Shown: piece after piece, positions 33,707 to 42,483 of the stretch
How the letters are laid out: each line of letters starts with the position of its first letter
How positions within the stretch are numbered: position 1 is the stretch's first letter
DNA from: Flavobacterium sp.
GTDB taxonomy: Bacteria > Bacteroidota > Bacteroidia > Flavobacteriales > Flavobacteriaceae
Reading direction: 5' to 3'
Assembly (NCBI RefSeq): GCF_024642105.1
Contig: NZ_JAHEBT010000052.1
Span: 124,001-188,000 of the forward strand
DNA length: 64,000 nucleotides
Translations under genes and position numbers: made by a program
The notes under the pieces: generated by a model
What the model was told of the DNA's origin: nothing
Seen by the model: the letters and a program-made list of their open reading frames with translations, nothing else
Database searches by the model: none

Positions 33707-34939
33707 TTAAGAAGCTATTTCCAATCGCTTCAATAAATTTTTATTCAAGGTTTCTTTAGCATATTCTAAATCAATCGCTAATTTTTTATCTTCAGAACTT
33801 GGTAGTTCATACATCGCATCGGTTAAAATAGCCTCGCATAACGAGCGCAATCCACGAGCGCCTAATTTGTATTCTAAAGCCTTTTCAACGATAAAATCTA
33901 AAGCATCATCCGTAATCGTGAATTCCACCTCATCCATCAAAAATAATTTCGCATATTGCTTAATCAAGGCATTCTTTGGCTGGGTTAAAATTGCGCGCAA
34001 AGTAGCCTTGTCCAAAGGATCCATGTGCGTTAAAACGGGCAAACGACCAATAATCTCCGGAATCAAACCAAAATCCTTAATGTCTTTAGGAATAATGTAT
34101 TGTAGCAAATTGTCTTTGTCAATATTGTCCACATTTTTCGAAGTACTATACCCCACTGCTTGACGATTCAAACGTTTCGAAATGATACGTTCTACTCCAT
34201 CAAAAGCACCTCCTGCAATAAACAAAATGTTTTGGGTATTCACCTCCACAAATTTTTGATCGGGATGTTTACGACCTCCTTTGGGTGGTACATTCACCAC
34301 CGTTCCTTCTAACAGTTTCAACAAGGCTTGTTGCACTCCTTCTCCTGAAACATCACGAGTTATCGATGGATTATCACTTTTGCGAGCAATTTTATCAATC
34401 TCGTCAATGAATACAATCCCTCTTTCAGCTTTAGCTACATCATAATCAGCTGCTTGAAGCAAACGCGTCAAGATACTTTCAACATCTTCTCCTACATAAC
34501 CGGCTTCGGTAAGTACTGTAGCATCTACAATAGCCAAAGGAACATCCAACATTTTAGCGATAGTTTTAGCTACCAATGTTTTACCTGTTCCCGTTTGACC
34601 TACCATGATAATGTTACTTTTCTCAATCTCTACCTCATCGTCTAATTGCTGTTGCATCAAACGTTTGTAATGATTGTACACTGCCACCGACATTACTTTT
34701 TTGGTTTGGTCTTGACCAATAACATATTGATCTAAAAAAGCTCTGATTTCTTTTGGCTTTTTAAGAATTAAATCTCCAACCAATTTTGAGCTTCCTCCCG
34801 ATTTTAATTCTTCTAAAACAATTCCGTGTGCTTGTTCAATACACTTATCGCAAATATGTGCATCAATACCCGCAATCAATAAATTGGTTTCAGGCTTTTT
34901 TCTACCACAGAAAGAACATTCTAATACTTGTTTTGCCAT
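33707..34939 (-). CDS. clpX: ATP-dependent Clp protease ATP-binding subunit ClpX
   Basis: 410 residues. Zinc-binding domain with C8, C11, C30 and C33, Walker A GQTGTGKT at 114-121, Walker B VFIDEID near 176-182, and the pore loop GYVGEDVE. It unfolds tagged proteins and hands them to ClpP. The gene order on this strand is tig, clpP, clpX, the same as in many bacteria, so folding and turnover genes are kept together. Full length. Confidence 0.98.
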   Translation of the reverse strand: MAKQVLECSFCGRKKPETNLLIAGIDAHICDKCIEQAHGIVLEELKSGGSSKLVGDLILKKPKEIRAFLDQYVIGQDQTKKVMSVAVYNHYKRLMQQQLDDEVEIEKSNIIMVGQTGTGKTLVAKTIAKMLDVPLAIVDATVLTEAGYVGEDVESILTRLLQAADYDVAKAERGIVFIDEIDKIARKSDNPSITRDVSGEGVQQALLKLLEGTVVNVPPKGGRKHPDQKFVEVNTQNILFIAGGAFDGVERIISKRLNRQAVGYSTSKNVDNIDKDNLLQYIIPKDIKDFGLIPEIIGRLPVLTHMDPLDKATLRAILTQPKNALIKQYAKLFLMDEVEFTITDDALDFIVEKALEYKLGARGLRSLCEAILTDAMYELPSSEDKKLAIDLEYAKETLNKNLLKRLEIAS

Positions 34940-34946
34940 CTATTTT

Positions 34947-35007
34947 AAGTTGCAAAGTAACAAAGTAACAAAGTTGCAAAGTCCTATACTATGGAACTTT
35001 GCAACTT
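34947..35007. repeat. Repeats and hairpin between clpP and clpX
   Basis: AAGTTGCAAAGT stands at 34947-34958 and 34971-34982, joined by CAAAGTAA repeats. ACTTTGCAACTT at 34996-35007 is the perfect inverse, making a 12-bp hairpin with a 13-base loop. There is no T-tract, so partial attenuation or mRNA stability is more likely than full termination. Confidence 0.6.
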
Positions 35008-35025
35008 CATACTTTGAAACATTTT

Positions 35026-35700
35026 TTATTCTCTTACTAAAACTTCATCAATCATTCCGTATGCTTTTGCCTCTGCAGCAATCATCCAATAATCGCGTTC
35101 GCTATCGGCGTGTACTTTTTCAAAAGTTTGTCCAGAATGGTGTGAAATAATTTTATACAATTCGTCTTTCAATTTCAACATTTCACGCAAGTTGATTTCC
35201 ATATCCGTAGCTACTCCTTGAGCGCCTCCTGAAGGTTGGTGAATCATTACTCTTGAGTGTGGCAATGCCGAACGTTTTCCAGCAGCACCTGCACATAACA
35301 ATACCGCTCCCATAGAAGCAGCCATTCCTGTACAAATCGTAGCTACATCCGGTTTGATGTATTGCATTGTATCATAAATTCCTAATCCAGCATACACACT
35401 TCCTCCTGGAGAATTCAAATAAATCTGAATATCTTTAGAAGCATCAGCACTTTCTAAGAATAACAATTGAGCTTGCACAATGTTAGCAATTTGGTCATCG
35501 ATTCCTGTTCCTAAAAAGATAATTCTATCCATCATCAATCTTGAAAATACATCCAATTGAGAAATATTCAATTGACGTTCTTCAATGATATAAGGAGTCA
35601 TATTTTTTGGAGTCATTGCCCCTACGATTTTATCGTAATACATGGCGTTTACCCCTTGGTGCTTTGTAGCAAATTTTCTAAATTCTTTACCGTAGTTCAT
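35026..35700 (-). CDS. clpP: ATP-dependent Clp protease proteolytic subunit ClpP
   Basis: 224 residues. Catalytic triad S129 in GMAASMGAV, H154 in VMIHQPSGGAQG, and D203 in SERDYWM. The N-terminal propeptide-like part (about 25 residues) is longer than in E. coli, normal for this group. Self-compartmentalised serine protease that works with ClpX. It lies between tig and clpX. ATG at 35700 gives the expected length. Confidence 0.97.
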   Translation of the reverse strand: MNYGKEFRKFATKHQGVNAMYYDKIVGAMTPKNMTPYIIEERQLNISQLDVFSRLMMDRIIFLGTGIDDQIANIVQAQLLFLESADASKDIQIYLNSPGGSVYAGLGIYDTMQYIKPDVATICTGMAASMGAVLLCAGAAGKRSALPHSRVMIHQPSGGAQGVATDMEINLREMLKLKDELYKIISHHSGQTFEKVHADSERDYWMIAAEAKAYGMIDEVLVRE

Positions 35701-35707
35701 TTTTCTT

Positions 35708-35740
35708 AGTTTAAAAAGTTTAAAAGTTTAAAAGTTTAAA
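35708..35740. repeat. Short tandem AGTTTAAA repeats upstream of clpP
   Basis: Four AGTTTAAA units in about 33 bases, directly before the clpP start on the minus strand. Simple-sequence expansion; it could vary in length between strains. Confidence 0.6.
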
Positions 35741-35776
35741 GTGCTCAACAAGAACCTTAGCTTAAAACAAAATAAA

Positions 35777-35805
35777 GAGCGCCAAAAGAAATTCTTTTGA
35801 CGCTC
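35777..35805 (-). terminator. Terminator of tig
   Basis: GAGCGCCAAAAGAA pairs with TTCTTTTGACGCTC with one mismatch; on the minus strand TTTATTTTGTTTT follows. It makes clpP probably start from its own promoter. Confidence 0.78.
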
Positions 35806-35828
35806 AAATATACTCAATTTTTTAGAAT

Positions 35829-37154
35829 TTATTCTCCGTATGAAGCAGCAATAAATTCTTCGTAAGTAACTTCTTTTGTAGTTGGGTTTGCTTTTTCTTT
35901 GAATACATCCAATAATTTAGCAGCAACCACTTGGTCAGACAAACGTTTTACCTCGTCTTGATTCGATAAAACTCTAGCCACAATTCCTTGAACTTCTTCG
36001 TCAGTAGGATTGGTTTGTCCAAATTGTGCCATTTGTTGTCTGATAGCATTTGAAGTGAATGATTTCAAATCTTCGAAAGTAATTTGGATATTACTTTGAG
36101 CCAAAGCTCTACCTTCGATTAATTGGAAACGCAATCCTTTTTCAGAACGAGCGTATTCTACTTCAGCTTCTTCAGCAGATAATTTTTTCTCACCAACAGT
36201 TTGCAACCATTTTTTCAAGAATTCAGCTGGCAAATCAAACTTAGTGTTCTCAATTAAAAACTCGGTTACATCACCTAATAATTTTTGGTCTGCTTGTTGC
36301 GCAAATTGGCTTTCAGCATCTTCTTTGATTTTTGCTTTCAATTCGTCTAGAGTAGCCACGCTTCCTTCTCCAAATAATTTATCAAACAATTCTTGGTTCA
36401 ATTCAGCCAATTCAGTTGAGTTGATCGACTCAATTGTAAAGTCAACATCTACTGCCAAAGAATGTACATCATCGTGTCCTACTTTAAGGTAGTCCATTAA
36501 TTGGTGATCGTCTTCAAATAAACCTTTAGTATTTACAGTTACTACATCACCTACTTGTTTTCCGATGAATTTTTTAGCTGTTTTTTTATCTTTAAAAACA
36601 TCTAAAGACAATACCGTTTTATTATTGATTCCTTTTTCTTCATTTGAAAAAGTTCCTGTTACATCACAACCTTCAGCTACTACTTCTTGAGGAATAGCTT
36701 TACCAAATTGTTTTTGGATACGCGCTACTTGACCGTCAATTAATTTGTCGTCAGCTTTAACTACATATTTAATGATGTTATTTTTAGCTTCTAAGTCCAA
36801 TTCGAAATTAGGTACCAAACCAATTTCGTATTCGAATACTAATTCTTCAGCATCCCAATCCAGATCCTCATTCTCTTTAGCTAATGGAGTTCCCAAAAGG
36901 TTCAATCGTTCTGATTGAATGAAACGCTCTAGAGCCAAATCAACTACTTTTTTAACCTCTTCTTTCTTAATCCCTTTTCCGTATTGTTTTTCAACAAGAT
37001 CTTTAGGTACTTGTCCTTTTCTAAATCCTTTTACGGTAGCCAAAGGCATTTTTTCATTGATTCTTTTTGCTACTTGTCCTTTGTAATCCATATGAACCAC
37101 AGTCATGACAATCGTTTCATTTACAGCATCTATAGCTACTCTTTTGATATCCAT
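35829..37154 (-). CDS. tig: Trigger factor (ribosome-associated chaperone)
   Basis: 441 residues. The ribosome-binding N-terminal domain holds VKGFRKGQVPKDLVEKQYG (the GFRxGxxP motif, here about residues 40-50), followed by a long helical C-terminal chaperone domain. The middle FKBP-type isomerase domain is diverged, as is normal in Bacteroidota. It helps nascent proteins fold at the ribosome exit. It precedes clpP and clpX. Confidence 0.93.
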   Translation of the reverse strand: MDIKRVAIDAVNETIVMTVVHMDYKGQVAKRINEKMPLATVKGFRKGQVPKDLVEKQYGKGIKKEEVKKVVDLALERFIQSERLNLLGTPLAKENEDLDWDAEELVFEYEIGLVPNFELDLEAKNNIIKYVVKADDKLIDGQVARIQKQFGKAIPQEVVAEGCDVTGTFSNEEKGINNKTVLSLDVFKDKKTAKKFIGKQVGDVVTVNTKGLFEDDHQLMDYLKVGHDDVHSLAVDVDFTIESINSTELAELNQELFDKLFGEGSVATLDELKAKIKEDAESQFAQQADQKLLGDVTEFLIENTKFDLPAEFLKKWLQTVGEKKLSAEEAEVEYARSEKGLRFQLIEGRALAQSNIQITFEDLKSFTSNAIRQQMAQFGQTNPTDEEVQGIVARVLSNQDEVKRLSDQVVAAKLLDVFKEKANPTTKEVTYEEFIAASYGE

Positions 37155-37266
37155 CTTGTTCTTTAATTTACATAATAAAATTGGGTTGCAAAATTATAAA
37201 AATTTTACAACCCAAACAAGTTTTAATGCAATCAATACATCGGCCTAATAATGCCAATACAACGAC

Positions 37267-37614
37267 TTATTTTTTTGAACCTCCAGTAATCTTATACATA
37301 ATAGATTGAGAGAGGGACAAGATGATGCTAAATAACGTTGCCGTCCAGAACGAATCCACATGAAATCCTCCAACTATCTTAGTACATAGCAAGATCAATA
37401 TTCCATTGATTACAATTAAAAATAGACCCAAAGTAAAAATGGTAAATGGCAGTGTAAAAAACACCAAAACAGGTTTAATAAAAGCGTTTAATAATCCTAA
37501 TACAATCGCAACCGTTATTGCAGTTACCACGCCGTCTACTCGCACTCCTTTCATAAAATAAGACAAAACCATAACTAAAAGGGCAGTGACCAATATTCTA
37601 ATAAATAACTTCAT
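37267..37614 (-). CDS. Small membrane protein of the phage-holin-like family (superfamily IV type)
   Basis: 115 residues with four hydrophobic segments (about 3-22, 28-48, 52-74 and 84-106). LGLLNAFIKPVLVFFTLPFTIFT is the core of the PF04020-type family, found widely outside phages. Despite its name no phage genes surround it. Role unknown. It is 7 bases after the hydrolase gene, so the two are co-transcribed. Confidence 0.85.
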   Translation of the reverse strand: MKLFIRILVTALLVMVLSYFMKGVRVDGVVTAITVAIVLGLLNAFIKPVLVFFTLPFTIFTLGLFLIVINGILILLCTKIVGGFHVDSFWTATLFSIILSLSQSIMYKITGGSKK

Positions 37615-37621
37615 AATTCAT

Positions 37622-38383
37622 TTAATTTAAATAAGACAAACTCAATTGATAAAATAAGGCGGGGTTTTCGGCATGAAGCCAATGTCCCGCATTTGGAATA
37701 GTTTCGATACTAGCGTTTGGAAATTGTTCCTTAATTGCCACTATATCTTCATCCAAAATATAATTCGAATTGCCTCCACGAATAAAAAGTGTTGGTTTTT
37801 CAAAACGCAACTCTGCTGGCAGCGGCACTCCAATTTCAGTGATTTTTTTATTAAAAACCGCCAAATTAAATCGGAACGCCAATTGACCTGGCTCTTGCCA
37901 ATATAAATTTTTCAATAAAAATTGTCGCGTTCCAAAATCAGGAATATAATTTGAAAGTGTCGCTTCAACTTCATTACGACTTGGTTTTTGAGAAAAATCA
38001 ACGGCATTCAATCCTGCTAAAATATCTTGGTGATGTGGCGCATAATATTTAGGCCCAATATCAGCCACAATTAATTTTTCGACCAAATTAGGATAACGTG
38101 CCGCTAAAAGCATCGCCGTTTTTCCACCCATAGAATGACCAATCATATTAATTTTTTCCAAATGATGTTCCTCACAATACTGCACAATATCTTGCACCAT
38201 CAGTTCATAACTAAATTCTTCCGACTGAAAGCTTCTTCCATGATTGCGTAAATCCAAAATATGGACTTCAAAACCTTCGGAAGCAAATTGTACCCCTAAT
38301 GTTTTCCAATTATCAGACATTCCTAAGAATCCGTGAAGAATCAAAAGAGGTTTACCTGAACCTTCTATTTTTGAATATAACAT
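37622..38383 (-). CDS. Alpha/beta hydrolase, YbfF-like esterase
   Basis: 253 residues. Oxyanion-hole motif HGFLGMSDNW near residue 18, nucleophile in GHSMGGKTAM near residue 103, and a late histidine in GHWLHAENPA; the acid is likely in the 200s. The DLRNHGRSFQSEEFSYE block is typical of YbfF acyl-CoA or ester hydrolases. Substrate not known. Short 7-base gap to the holin-like gene. Confidence 0.9.
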   Translation of the reverse strand: MLYSKIEGSGKPLLILHGFLGMSDNWKTLGVQFASEGFEVHILDLRNHGRSFQSEEFSYELMVQDIVQYCEEHHLEKINMIGHSMGGKTAMLLAARYPNLVEKLIVADIGPKYYAPHHQDILAGLNAVDFSQKPSRNEVEATLSNYIPDFGTRQFLLKNLYWQEPGQLAFRFNLAVFNKKITEIGVPLPAELRFEKPTLFIRGGNSNYILDEDIVAIKEQFPNASIETIPNAGHWLHAENPALFYQLSLSYLN

Positions 38384-38491
38384 TTTTGATGTTTTTAAAA
38401 ATTATTGCACAAAGAATTCTAAAAATTTAAACTTTGAGTTTCTCTGTGAAATCTTAGCGCATCTTTGTGGTTCGAATCTATGACACGAAGA

Positions 38492-39205
38492 TTATTTCAG
38501 TTTGTTCAAATACATATTAACGACATTGTCCAAACCTAGATACAAAGCTTCGGAAATTAGCGCGTGACCGATGGAAACCTCTAATAAACCTGGAATATTT
38601 TGTTTGAAAAATTGAATATTATCCAAACTCAAATCGTGACCTGCATTGATTCCTAACCCCAATTCATTAGCCAAAACTGCCGAAGCCACATACGGCTCAA
38701 TTCCTTTTTCATTTCCTAAATCGTATTGGTATGCAAAGGCTTCTGTATACAACTCAATTCGGTCGGCACCTGTTTTTTTTGCTCCTTCAATCATTTCTAG
38801 AACGGGATCCACAAAAATAGAAGTTCGAATACCATTGCGTTGAAATTCTTGAATAATCTCAGTCAAATACGCTTGATTTTTTACCGTATCCCATCCTGCT
38901 GAAGAGGTTATTGCACCAATAGCATCGGGAACTAAAGTTACTTGGTCTGGTTTGCATTCTAAAACCAAATCAATAAAATTATGTTGCGGATTTCCTTCTA
39001 TATTGTACTCGGTATACACAATCGATTTCAAATCACGCGCATCTTGATAGCGAATATGACGCTCATCTGGACGTGGATGAATAGTGATGCCTTGTGCACC
39101 AAATTTTTGAATATCAGTAGCGACTTTCAGCAAATCAGGCACATTTCCGCCACGAGCATTTCGTAAAGTAGCTATTTTGTTGATATTTACACTTAACTTT
39201 GTCAT
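38492..39205 (-). CDS. pdxJ: Pyridoxine 5'-phosphate synthase
   Basis: 237 residues, TIM-barrel. The start KLSVNINKIATLRNARGGNVPD and the catalytic block GITIHPRPDERHIRYQDARDL-like residues near 35-55 are diagnostic, and GINAGHDLSLDNI holds the late conserved histidine. It joins 3-amino-1-hydroxyacetone phosphate and deoxyxylulose phosphate to make pyridoxine phosphate. It is divergent from the CBS gene, with a gap of about 110 bases for two promoters. Confidence 0.97.
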   Translation of the reverse strand: MTKLSVNINKIATLRNARGGNVPDLLKVATDIQKFGAQGITIHPRPDERHIRYQDARDLKSIVYTEYNIEGNPQHNFIDLVLECKPDQVTLVPDAIGAITSSAGWDTVKNQAYLTEIIQEFQRNGIRTSIFVDPVLEMIEGAKKTGADRIELYTEAFAYQYDLGNEKGIEPYVASAVLANELGLGINAGHDLSLDNIQFFKQNIPGLLEVSIGHALISEALYLGLDNVVNMYLNKLK

Positions 39206-39318
39206 ACAACTAGGATTGGTTTTAAAAAACTATTTTGCGGATACAAAAATACAAAGTAAAAGGTAGGAGTTTCTGTCTTTTTTTGATTATTTTGCATACT
39301 TATTGAGGATTGATTTTT

Positions 39319-39978
39319 ATGACAGCAATTACAGACTACATCAATAACGACTTTAGAGCCATTGACAGCCAAGAAACTGTTCTTGCTGCACAAGACTTTT
39401 TTATGGATGCACCTTTTTCTCATTTTCCAGTTTTGGAAGAGGGAATTTACATTGGAAGTATTGTAGCTGATGATTTAGAAACTTTTGATACCGACAAAAA
39501 AGTAGGCGATTACAAATACACTTTGGAACCCTTTTTTGTGAGACCCAATATGATTTGGTTAGATGTTTTGGAAGTTTTTGGTAAAAATCATACCGACATT
39601 GTTCCTGTTTTGGATGAAAATAATCATTATGTGGGCTACTATGAGTTAGTTGACATTATGCGATTTTTTCACGAAACGCCTTTCATTAAAGAAGCTGGAG
39701 GCATCATCATTGTAAAAAAAGCCTTGATTGACTACTCTATGAGTCAAATTACTCAGATTGTAGAAAGTAATAATGGAAAATTATTAGGACTTTTTGTTTC
39801 TGATTCAGATACCGAAACCATCGAAATTACCATCAAAGTGACACTAGGCGTTATGAATGACATTATTCAAACCTTCAGACGCTATAATTATGAAATTATA
39901 TCAGAACATAACGAAGACAATTACATCAATAATCTAAAAGAACGTTCTGATTATTTGGACAAATACCTAAACATTTAA
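39319..39978 (+). CDS. CBS domain protein, AcuB-like
   Basis: 219 residues from the ATG at 39319 (a TTG three codons upstream is possible). Two CBS motifs: FFMDAPFSHFPVLEEGIYIGSI near 30-50 and TDIVPVLDENNHYVGYYELVD near 95-115. After them comes an ACT-like end (IEITIKVTLGVMNDIIQTFR). CBS pairs bind adenine nucleotides and act as switches. It runs 22 bases ahead of nadK, so it may respond to NAD or ATP state; that is inference. Confidence 0.87.
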   Translation: MTAITDYINNDFRAIDSQETVLAAQDFFMDAPFSHFPVLEEGIYIGSIVADDLETFDTDKKVGDYKYTLEPFFVRPNMIWLDVLEVFGKNHTDIVPVLDENNHYVGYYELVDIMRFFHETPFIKEAGGIIIVKKALIDYSMSQITQIVESNNGKLLGLFVSDSDTETIEITIKVTLGVMNDIIQTFRRYNYEIISEHNEDNYINNLKERSDYLDKYLNI

Positions 39979-40000
39979 CTTCGCGTTACACCAATAGCAA

Positions 40001-40885
40001 ATGAAAATAGCCATCTACGGACAATATTACCTCAATAGTACAGAACCAATTATTAAAGACATTTTTGTTTTTTTTAAAAAGAACAATGTTGAGCTAATTA
40101 TCGAATCGGCATTTCTTGAAATGTTGTACGAAAAAGACATTATCCACGAAACCTACCAAACCTTCTCATCTCATACCGAATTAGACACTAGTTTTGATCT
40201 ATTAATCAGTATTGGTGGAGACGGAACCATTTTGAGAGCCGCTACTTTGGTGCGTAATTCTGAAGTTCCTATTTTAGGCATCAATGCAGGTCGATTAGGC
40301 TTCTTGGCTACGGTTCAAAAGGAAAATATTGATTCGTTCTTACAATTTGTAATCGATAAAAAATACAGCATTTCTAAACGAACATTACTTGGCTTAGATT
40401 GTTCACCTGAAAATGAAGCTATTAAAGAAATTAACTTTGCTATGAATGAGATCACCGTAAGTAGAAAAGACACTACCTCGATGATTACCATAGAAACGTA
40501 TTTGAACGATGAGTTTCTCAATTCGTATTGGGCAGACGGCTTAATTATCTCCACTCCAACGGGATCTACAGGATACTCTATGAGTTGCGGAGGTCCTATT
40601 TTAACTCCAGAGGTAAAAAGCCTAGTAATCACTCCTATTGCACCTCATAATTTAAATGCCAGACCGCTTGTTATTCCAGACGACACTGAGATCAAACTTC
40701 GTGTAACAGGTCGAGAAGATCAATATTTAGTTTCGCTTGACTCCCGGGTAACTACTGTGAAGAACGAATCGGTTTTAATTATCAAAAAAAATCCTTTCGA
40801 AATTAATATGATCGAAATCCCAGAAGAAACCTTCTTAAAAACCTTGCGCAACAAATTACTTTGGGGTGAGGATAAAAGAAATTAA
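40001..40885 (+). CDS. nadK: NAD kinase
   Basis: 294 residues. GGDGT at 72-76 with D74, the ATP/NAD binding and catalytic motif, followed by NAGRLGFLATVQ, TGSTGYSMSCGGP and PLVIPDDTEI. It makes NADP+ from NAD+. Full length. Located just after the CBS-domain gene in one operon. Confidence 0.97.
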   Translation: MKIAIYGQYYLNSTEPIIKDIFVFFKKNNVELIIESAFLEMLYEKDIIHETYQTFSSHTELDTSFDLLISIGGDGTILRAATLVRNSEVPILGINAGRLGFLATVQKENIDSFLQFVIDKKYSISKRTLLGLDCSPENEAIKEINFAMNEITVSRKDTTSMITIETYLNDEFLNSYWADGLIISTPTGSTGYSMSCGGPILTPEVKSLVITPIAPHNLNARPLVIPDDTEIKLRVTGREDQYLVSLDSRVTTVKNESVLIIKKNPFEINMIEIPEETFLKTLRNKLLWGEDKRN

Positions 40886-40999
40886 ATGCGCTGCATACGA
40901 TTCTAATGTTTTTTATCGTTTAGATTGTTCTTTTCTGAATTAGAAATCAACTTATTGATTATCAAAATTAGAGAGAAAACACATTTACAATAACTAGCA

Positions 41000-41028
41000 T
41001 TGATTCGGATTCATAATTCTTATATTTG
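41000..41028 (+). promoter_or_regulatory. Flavobacterial promoter of the DUF6089-uppS-bamA operon
   Basis: TTG at 41000-41002, 18 bases, TATATTTG at 41021-41028, then 19 bases to the ATG at 41048. This is the best promoter match in the window. Confidence 0.75.
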
Positions 41029-41047
41029 CGCACATTTTATTATTTAG

Positions 41048-41734
41048 ATGAATAAAGTCATTCTTGTATTAATTAGTCTCTTTTGCTTTACAACCACCCA
41101 AGCTCAAATTAACGAGTTAGGTGTTTTTGTTGGCGGAAGTAACTTTATTGGAGATGTTGGTTCGACAACGTACATTAACCCCAATAGTTCTGCGTTTGGT
41201 TTGCTTTATAAATGGAACAAAACACCACGTCACTCTTGGCGATTTTCGTACATACAATCCAAGTTAGAATCTAAGGATGTTAACTCAGATGAGATAAGAA
41301 GAACAACTAGAGGGCTTTCCTTTCAAAACACTATAAAAGAACTTTCAGGAGGTATTGAATTTAATTTTTTTGATTTTAACATCTACAATCCTTTGGAAAG
41401 AAAAATCACTCCCTATGTCTTTACAGGGCTAAGTCTAAGCTTTTATGATAGTTTATTTTACAAATACGGACAGGCAGAATTTGACTCAAAACAAAAAACT
41501 CTTGCATTACCGATAATTTTAGGTGTAAAATCCAATTTAACTTCTAATTTTGTGCTTGGTTTGGAAATAGGAGCTAGACACACATTTGCAGATGACATTG
41601 ACGGAAGTTCTCCCAGAAATGAAAATTGGCAACCAATTCAGTTTGGCAATCAAAATAATAACGATTGGTACGTGTTTTCAGGCATAACCTTAACCTATAC
41701 CTTTGGTAATAAACCTTGCTTTTGCGCAGAATAA
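41048..41734 (+). CDS. DUF6089 outer membrane protein
   Basis: 228 residues: a signal peptide (VILVLISLFCFTTTQAQ) and amphipathic strands ending in VFSGITLTYTFG, compatible with a small beta barrel. The family opening NELGVFVGGSNFIGDVG is shared among Bacteroidota, where it often precedes uppS and bamA. Function unknown; a role in outer membrane assembly is inferred from the operon. Its stop codon is one base away from the uppS ATG. Confidence 0.87.
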   Translation: MNKVILVLISLFCFTTTQAQINELGVFVGGSNFIGDVGSTTYINPNSSAFGLLYKWNKTPRHSWRFSYIQSKLESKDVNSDEIRRTTRGLSFQNTIKELSGGIEFNFFDFNIYNPLERKITPYVFTGLSLSFYDSLFYKYGQAEFDSKQKTLALPIILGVKSNLTSNFVLGLEIGARHTFADDIDGSSPRNENWQPIQFGNQNNNDWYVFSGITLTYTFGNKPCFCAE

Positions 41735-41735
41735 A

Positions 41736-42476
41736 ATGGATTTAATTAATAGTATCGACAAAAATAAACTCCCTAAACACCTCGCCATTATTATGGACGG
41801 GAATGGCCGTTGGGCTAAACAACGAGGGCTTTTACGCGCGTTGGGACATGAAAGTGGGACTAAATCTGTAAAAAAAATCATTGAAGCTTGTGCTAAATTA
41901 GGAATAGAAAACTTGACTTTATATGCCTTTTCTACTGAAAATTGGAACCGACCAAAATTAGAAGTCGAAGCTTTAATGAGAGTTTTAGTGAATTCACTAA
42001 AAAAAGAATTACCTACATTAGACCGCAACAATATAAAGATGAATGCGATTGGTAATTTAGACAAATTACCAGCAACAGCACAAAAAGAACTTCAAGAAGT
42101 AATCAACAAAACAAAAGACAATACTCACTTAACCTTAACACTTGCTTTAAGCTATGGTTCTAGGGAAGAAATTGTAAGTGCAGTCAAAAAAATTAGTGAT
42201 AAAGTTAAAAATAATATAATTTCAATCGACAGTATTGACGATTCCATTATAAATGAGCATCTTTACACGCAAAATTTACCAGAGGTAGATTTATTAATAC
42301 GAACTAGTGGAGAACATAGAATAAGTAATTTTTTGCTATGGCAAATAGCCTACGCAGAGTTATATTTTACAGATATCTTGTGGCCTGACTTTAAAGAAAA
42401 AGATTTATATGAGGCTATCCTTAGTTATCAAAAAAGAGAACGTAGATTTGGAAAAACAAGCGAACAAATTAAATAA
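41736..42476 (+). CDS. uppS: Isoprenyl transferase (undecaprenyl diphosphate synthase)
   Basis: 246 residues from the ATG at 41736. D21 in MDGNGRWAKQRG is the catalytic aspartate. FSTENWNRP, RTSGEHRISNFLLWQIAY and ELYFTDILWPDF complete the family pattern. It makes the C55 lipid carrier for peptidoglycan and surface polysaccharide. An in-frame start at 41703 would overlap DUF6089 and is less likely. It belongs to the DUF6089-bamA operon. Confidence 0.95.
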   Translation: MDLINSIDKNKLPKHLAIIMDGNGRWAKQRGLLRALGHESGTKSVKKIIEACAKLGIENLTLYAFSTENWNRPKLEVEALMRVLVNSLKKELPTLDRNNIKMNAIGNLDKLPATAQKELQEVINKTKDNTHLTLTLALSYGSREEIVSAVKKISDKVKNNIISIDSIDDSIINEHLYTQNLPEVDLLIRTSGEHRISNFLLWQIAYAELYFTDILWPDFKEKDLYEAILSYQKRERRFGKTSEQIK

Positions 42477-42483
42477 TTTTTTA

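Noticed and set aside
33513..33710. Open frame in the repeat-rich gap before clpX
   Set aside because: It spans the inverted-repeat unit and the clpX terminator, and shows no protein features.
37267..37614. Prophage remnant, because of the holin-like protein
   Set aside because: PF04020-type proteins are common housekeeping membrane proteins, and no integrase, lysin or structural gene is near.
41690..42064. Minus-strand open frame inside uppS
   Set aside because: Shadow of the conserved uppS coding sequence; no family resemblance.
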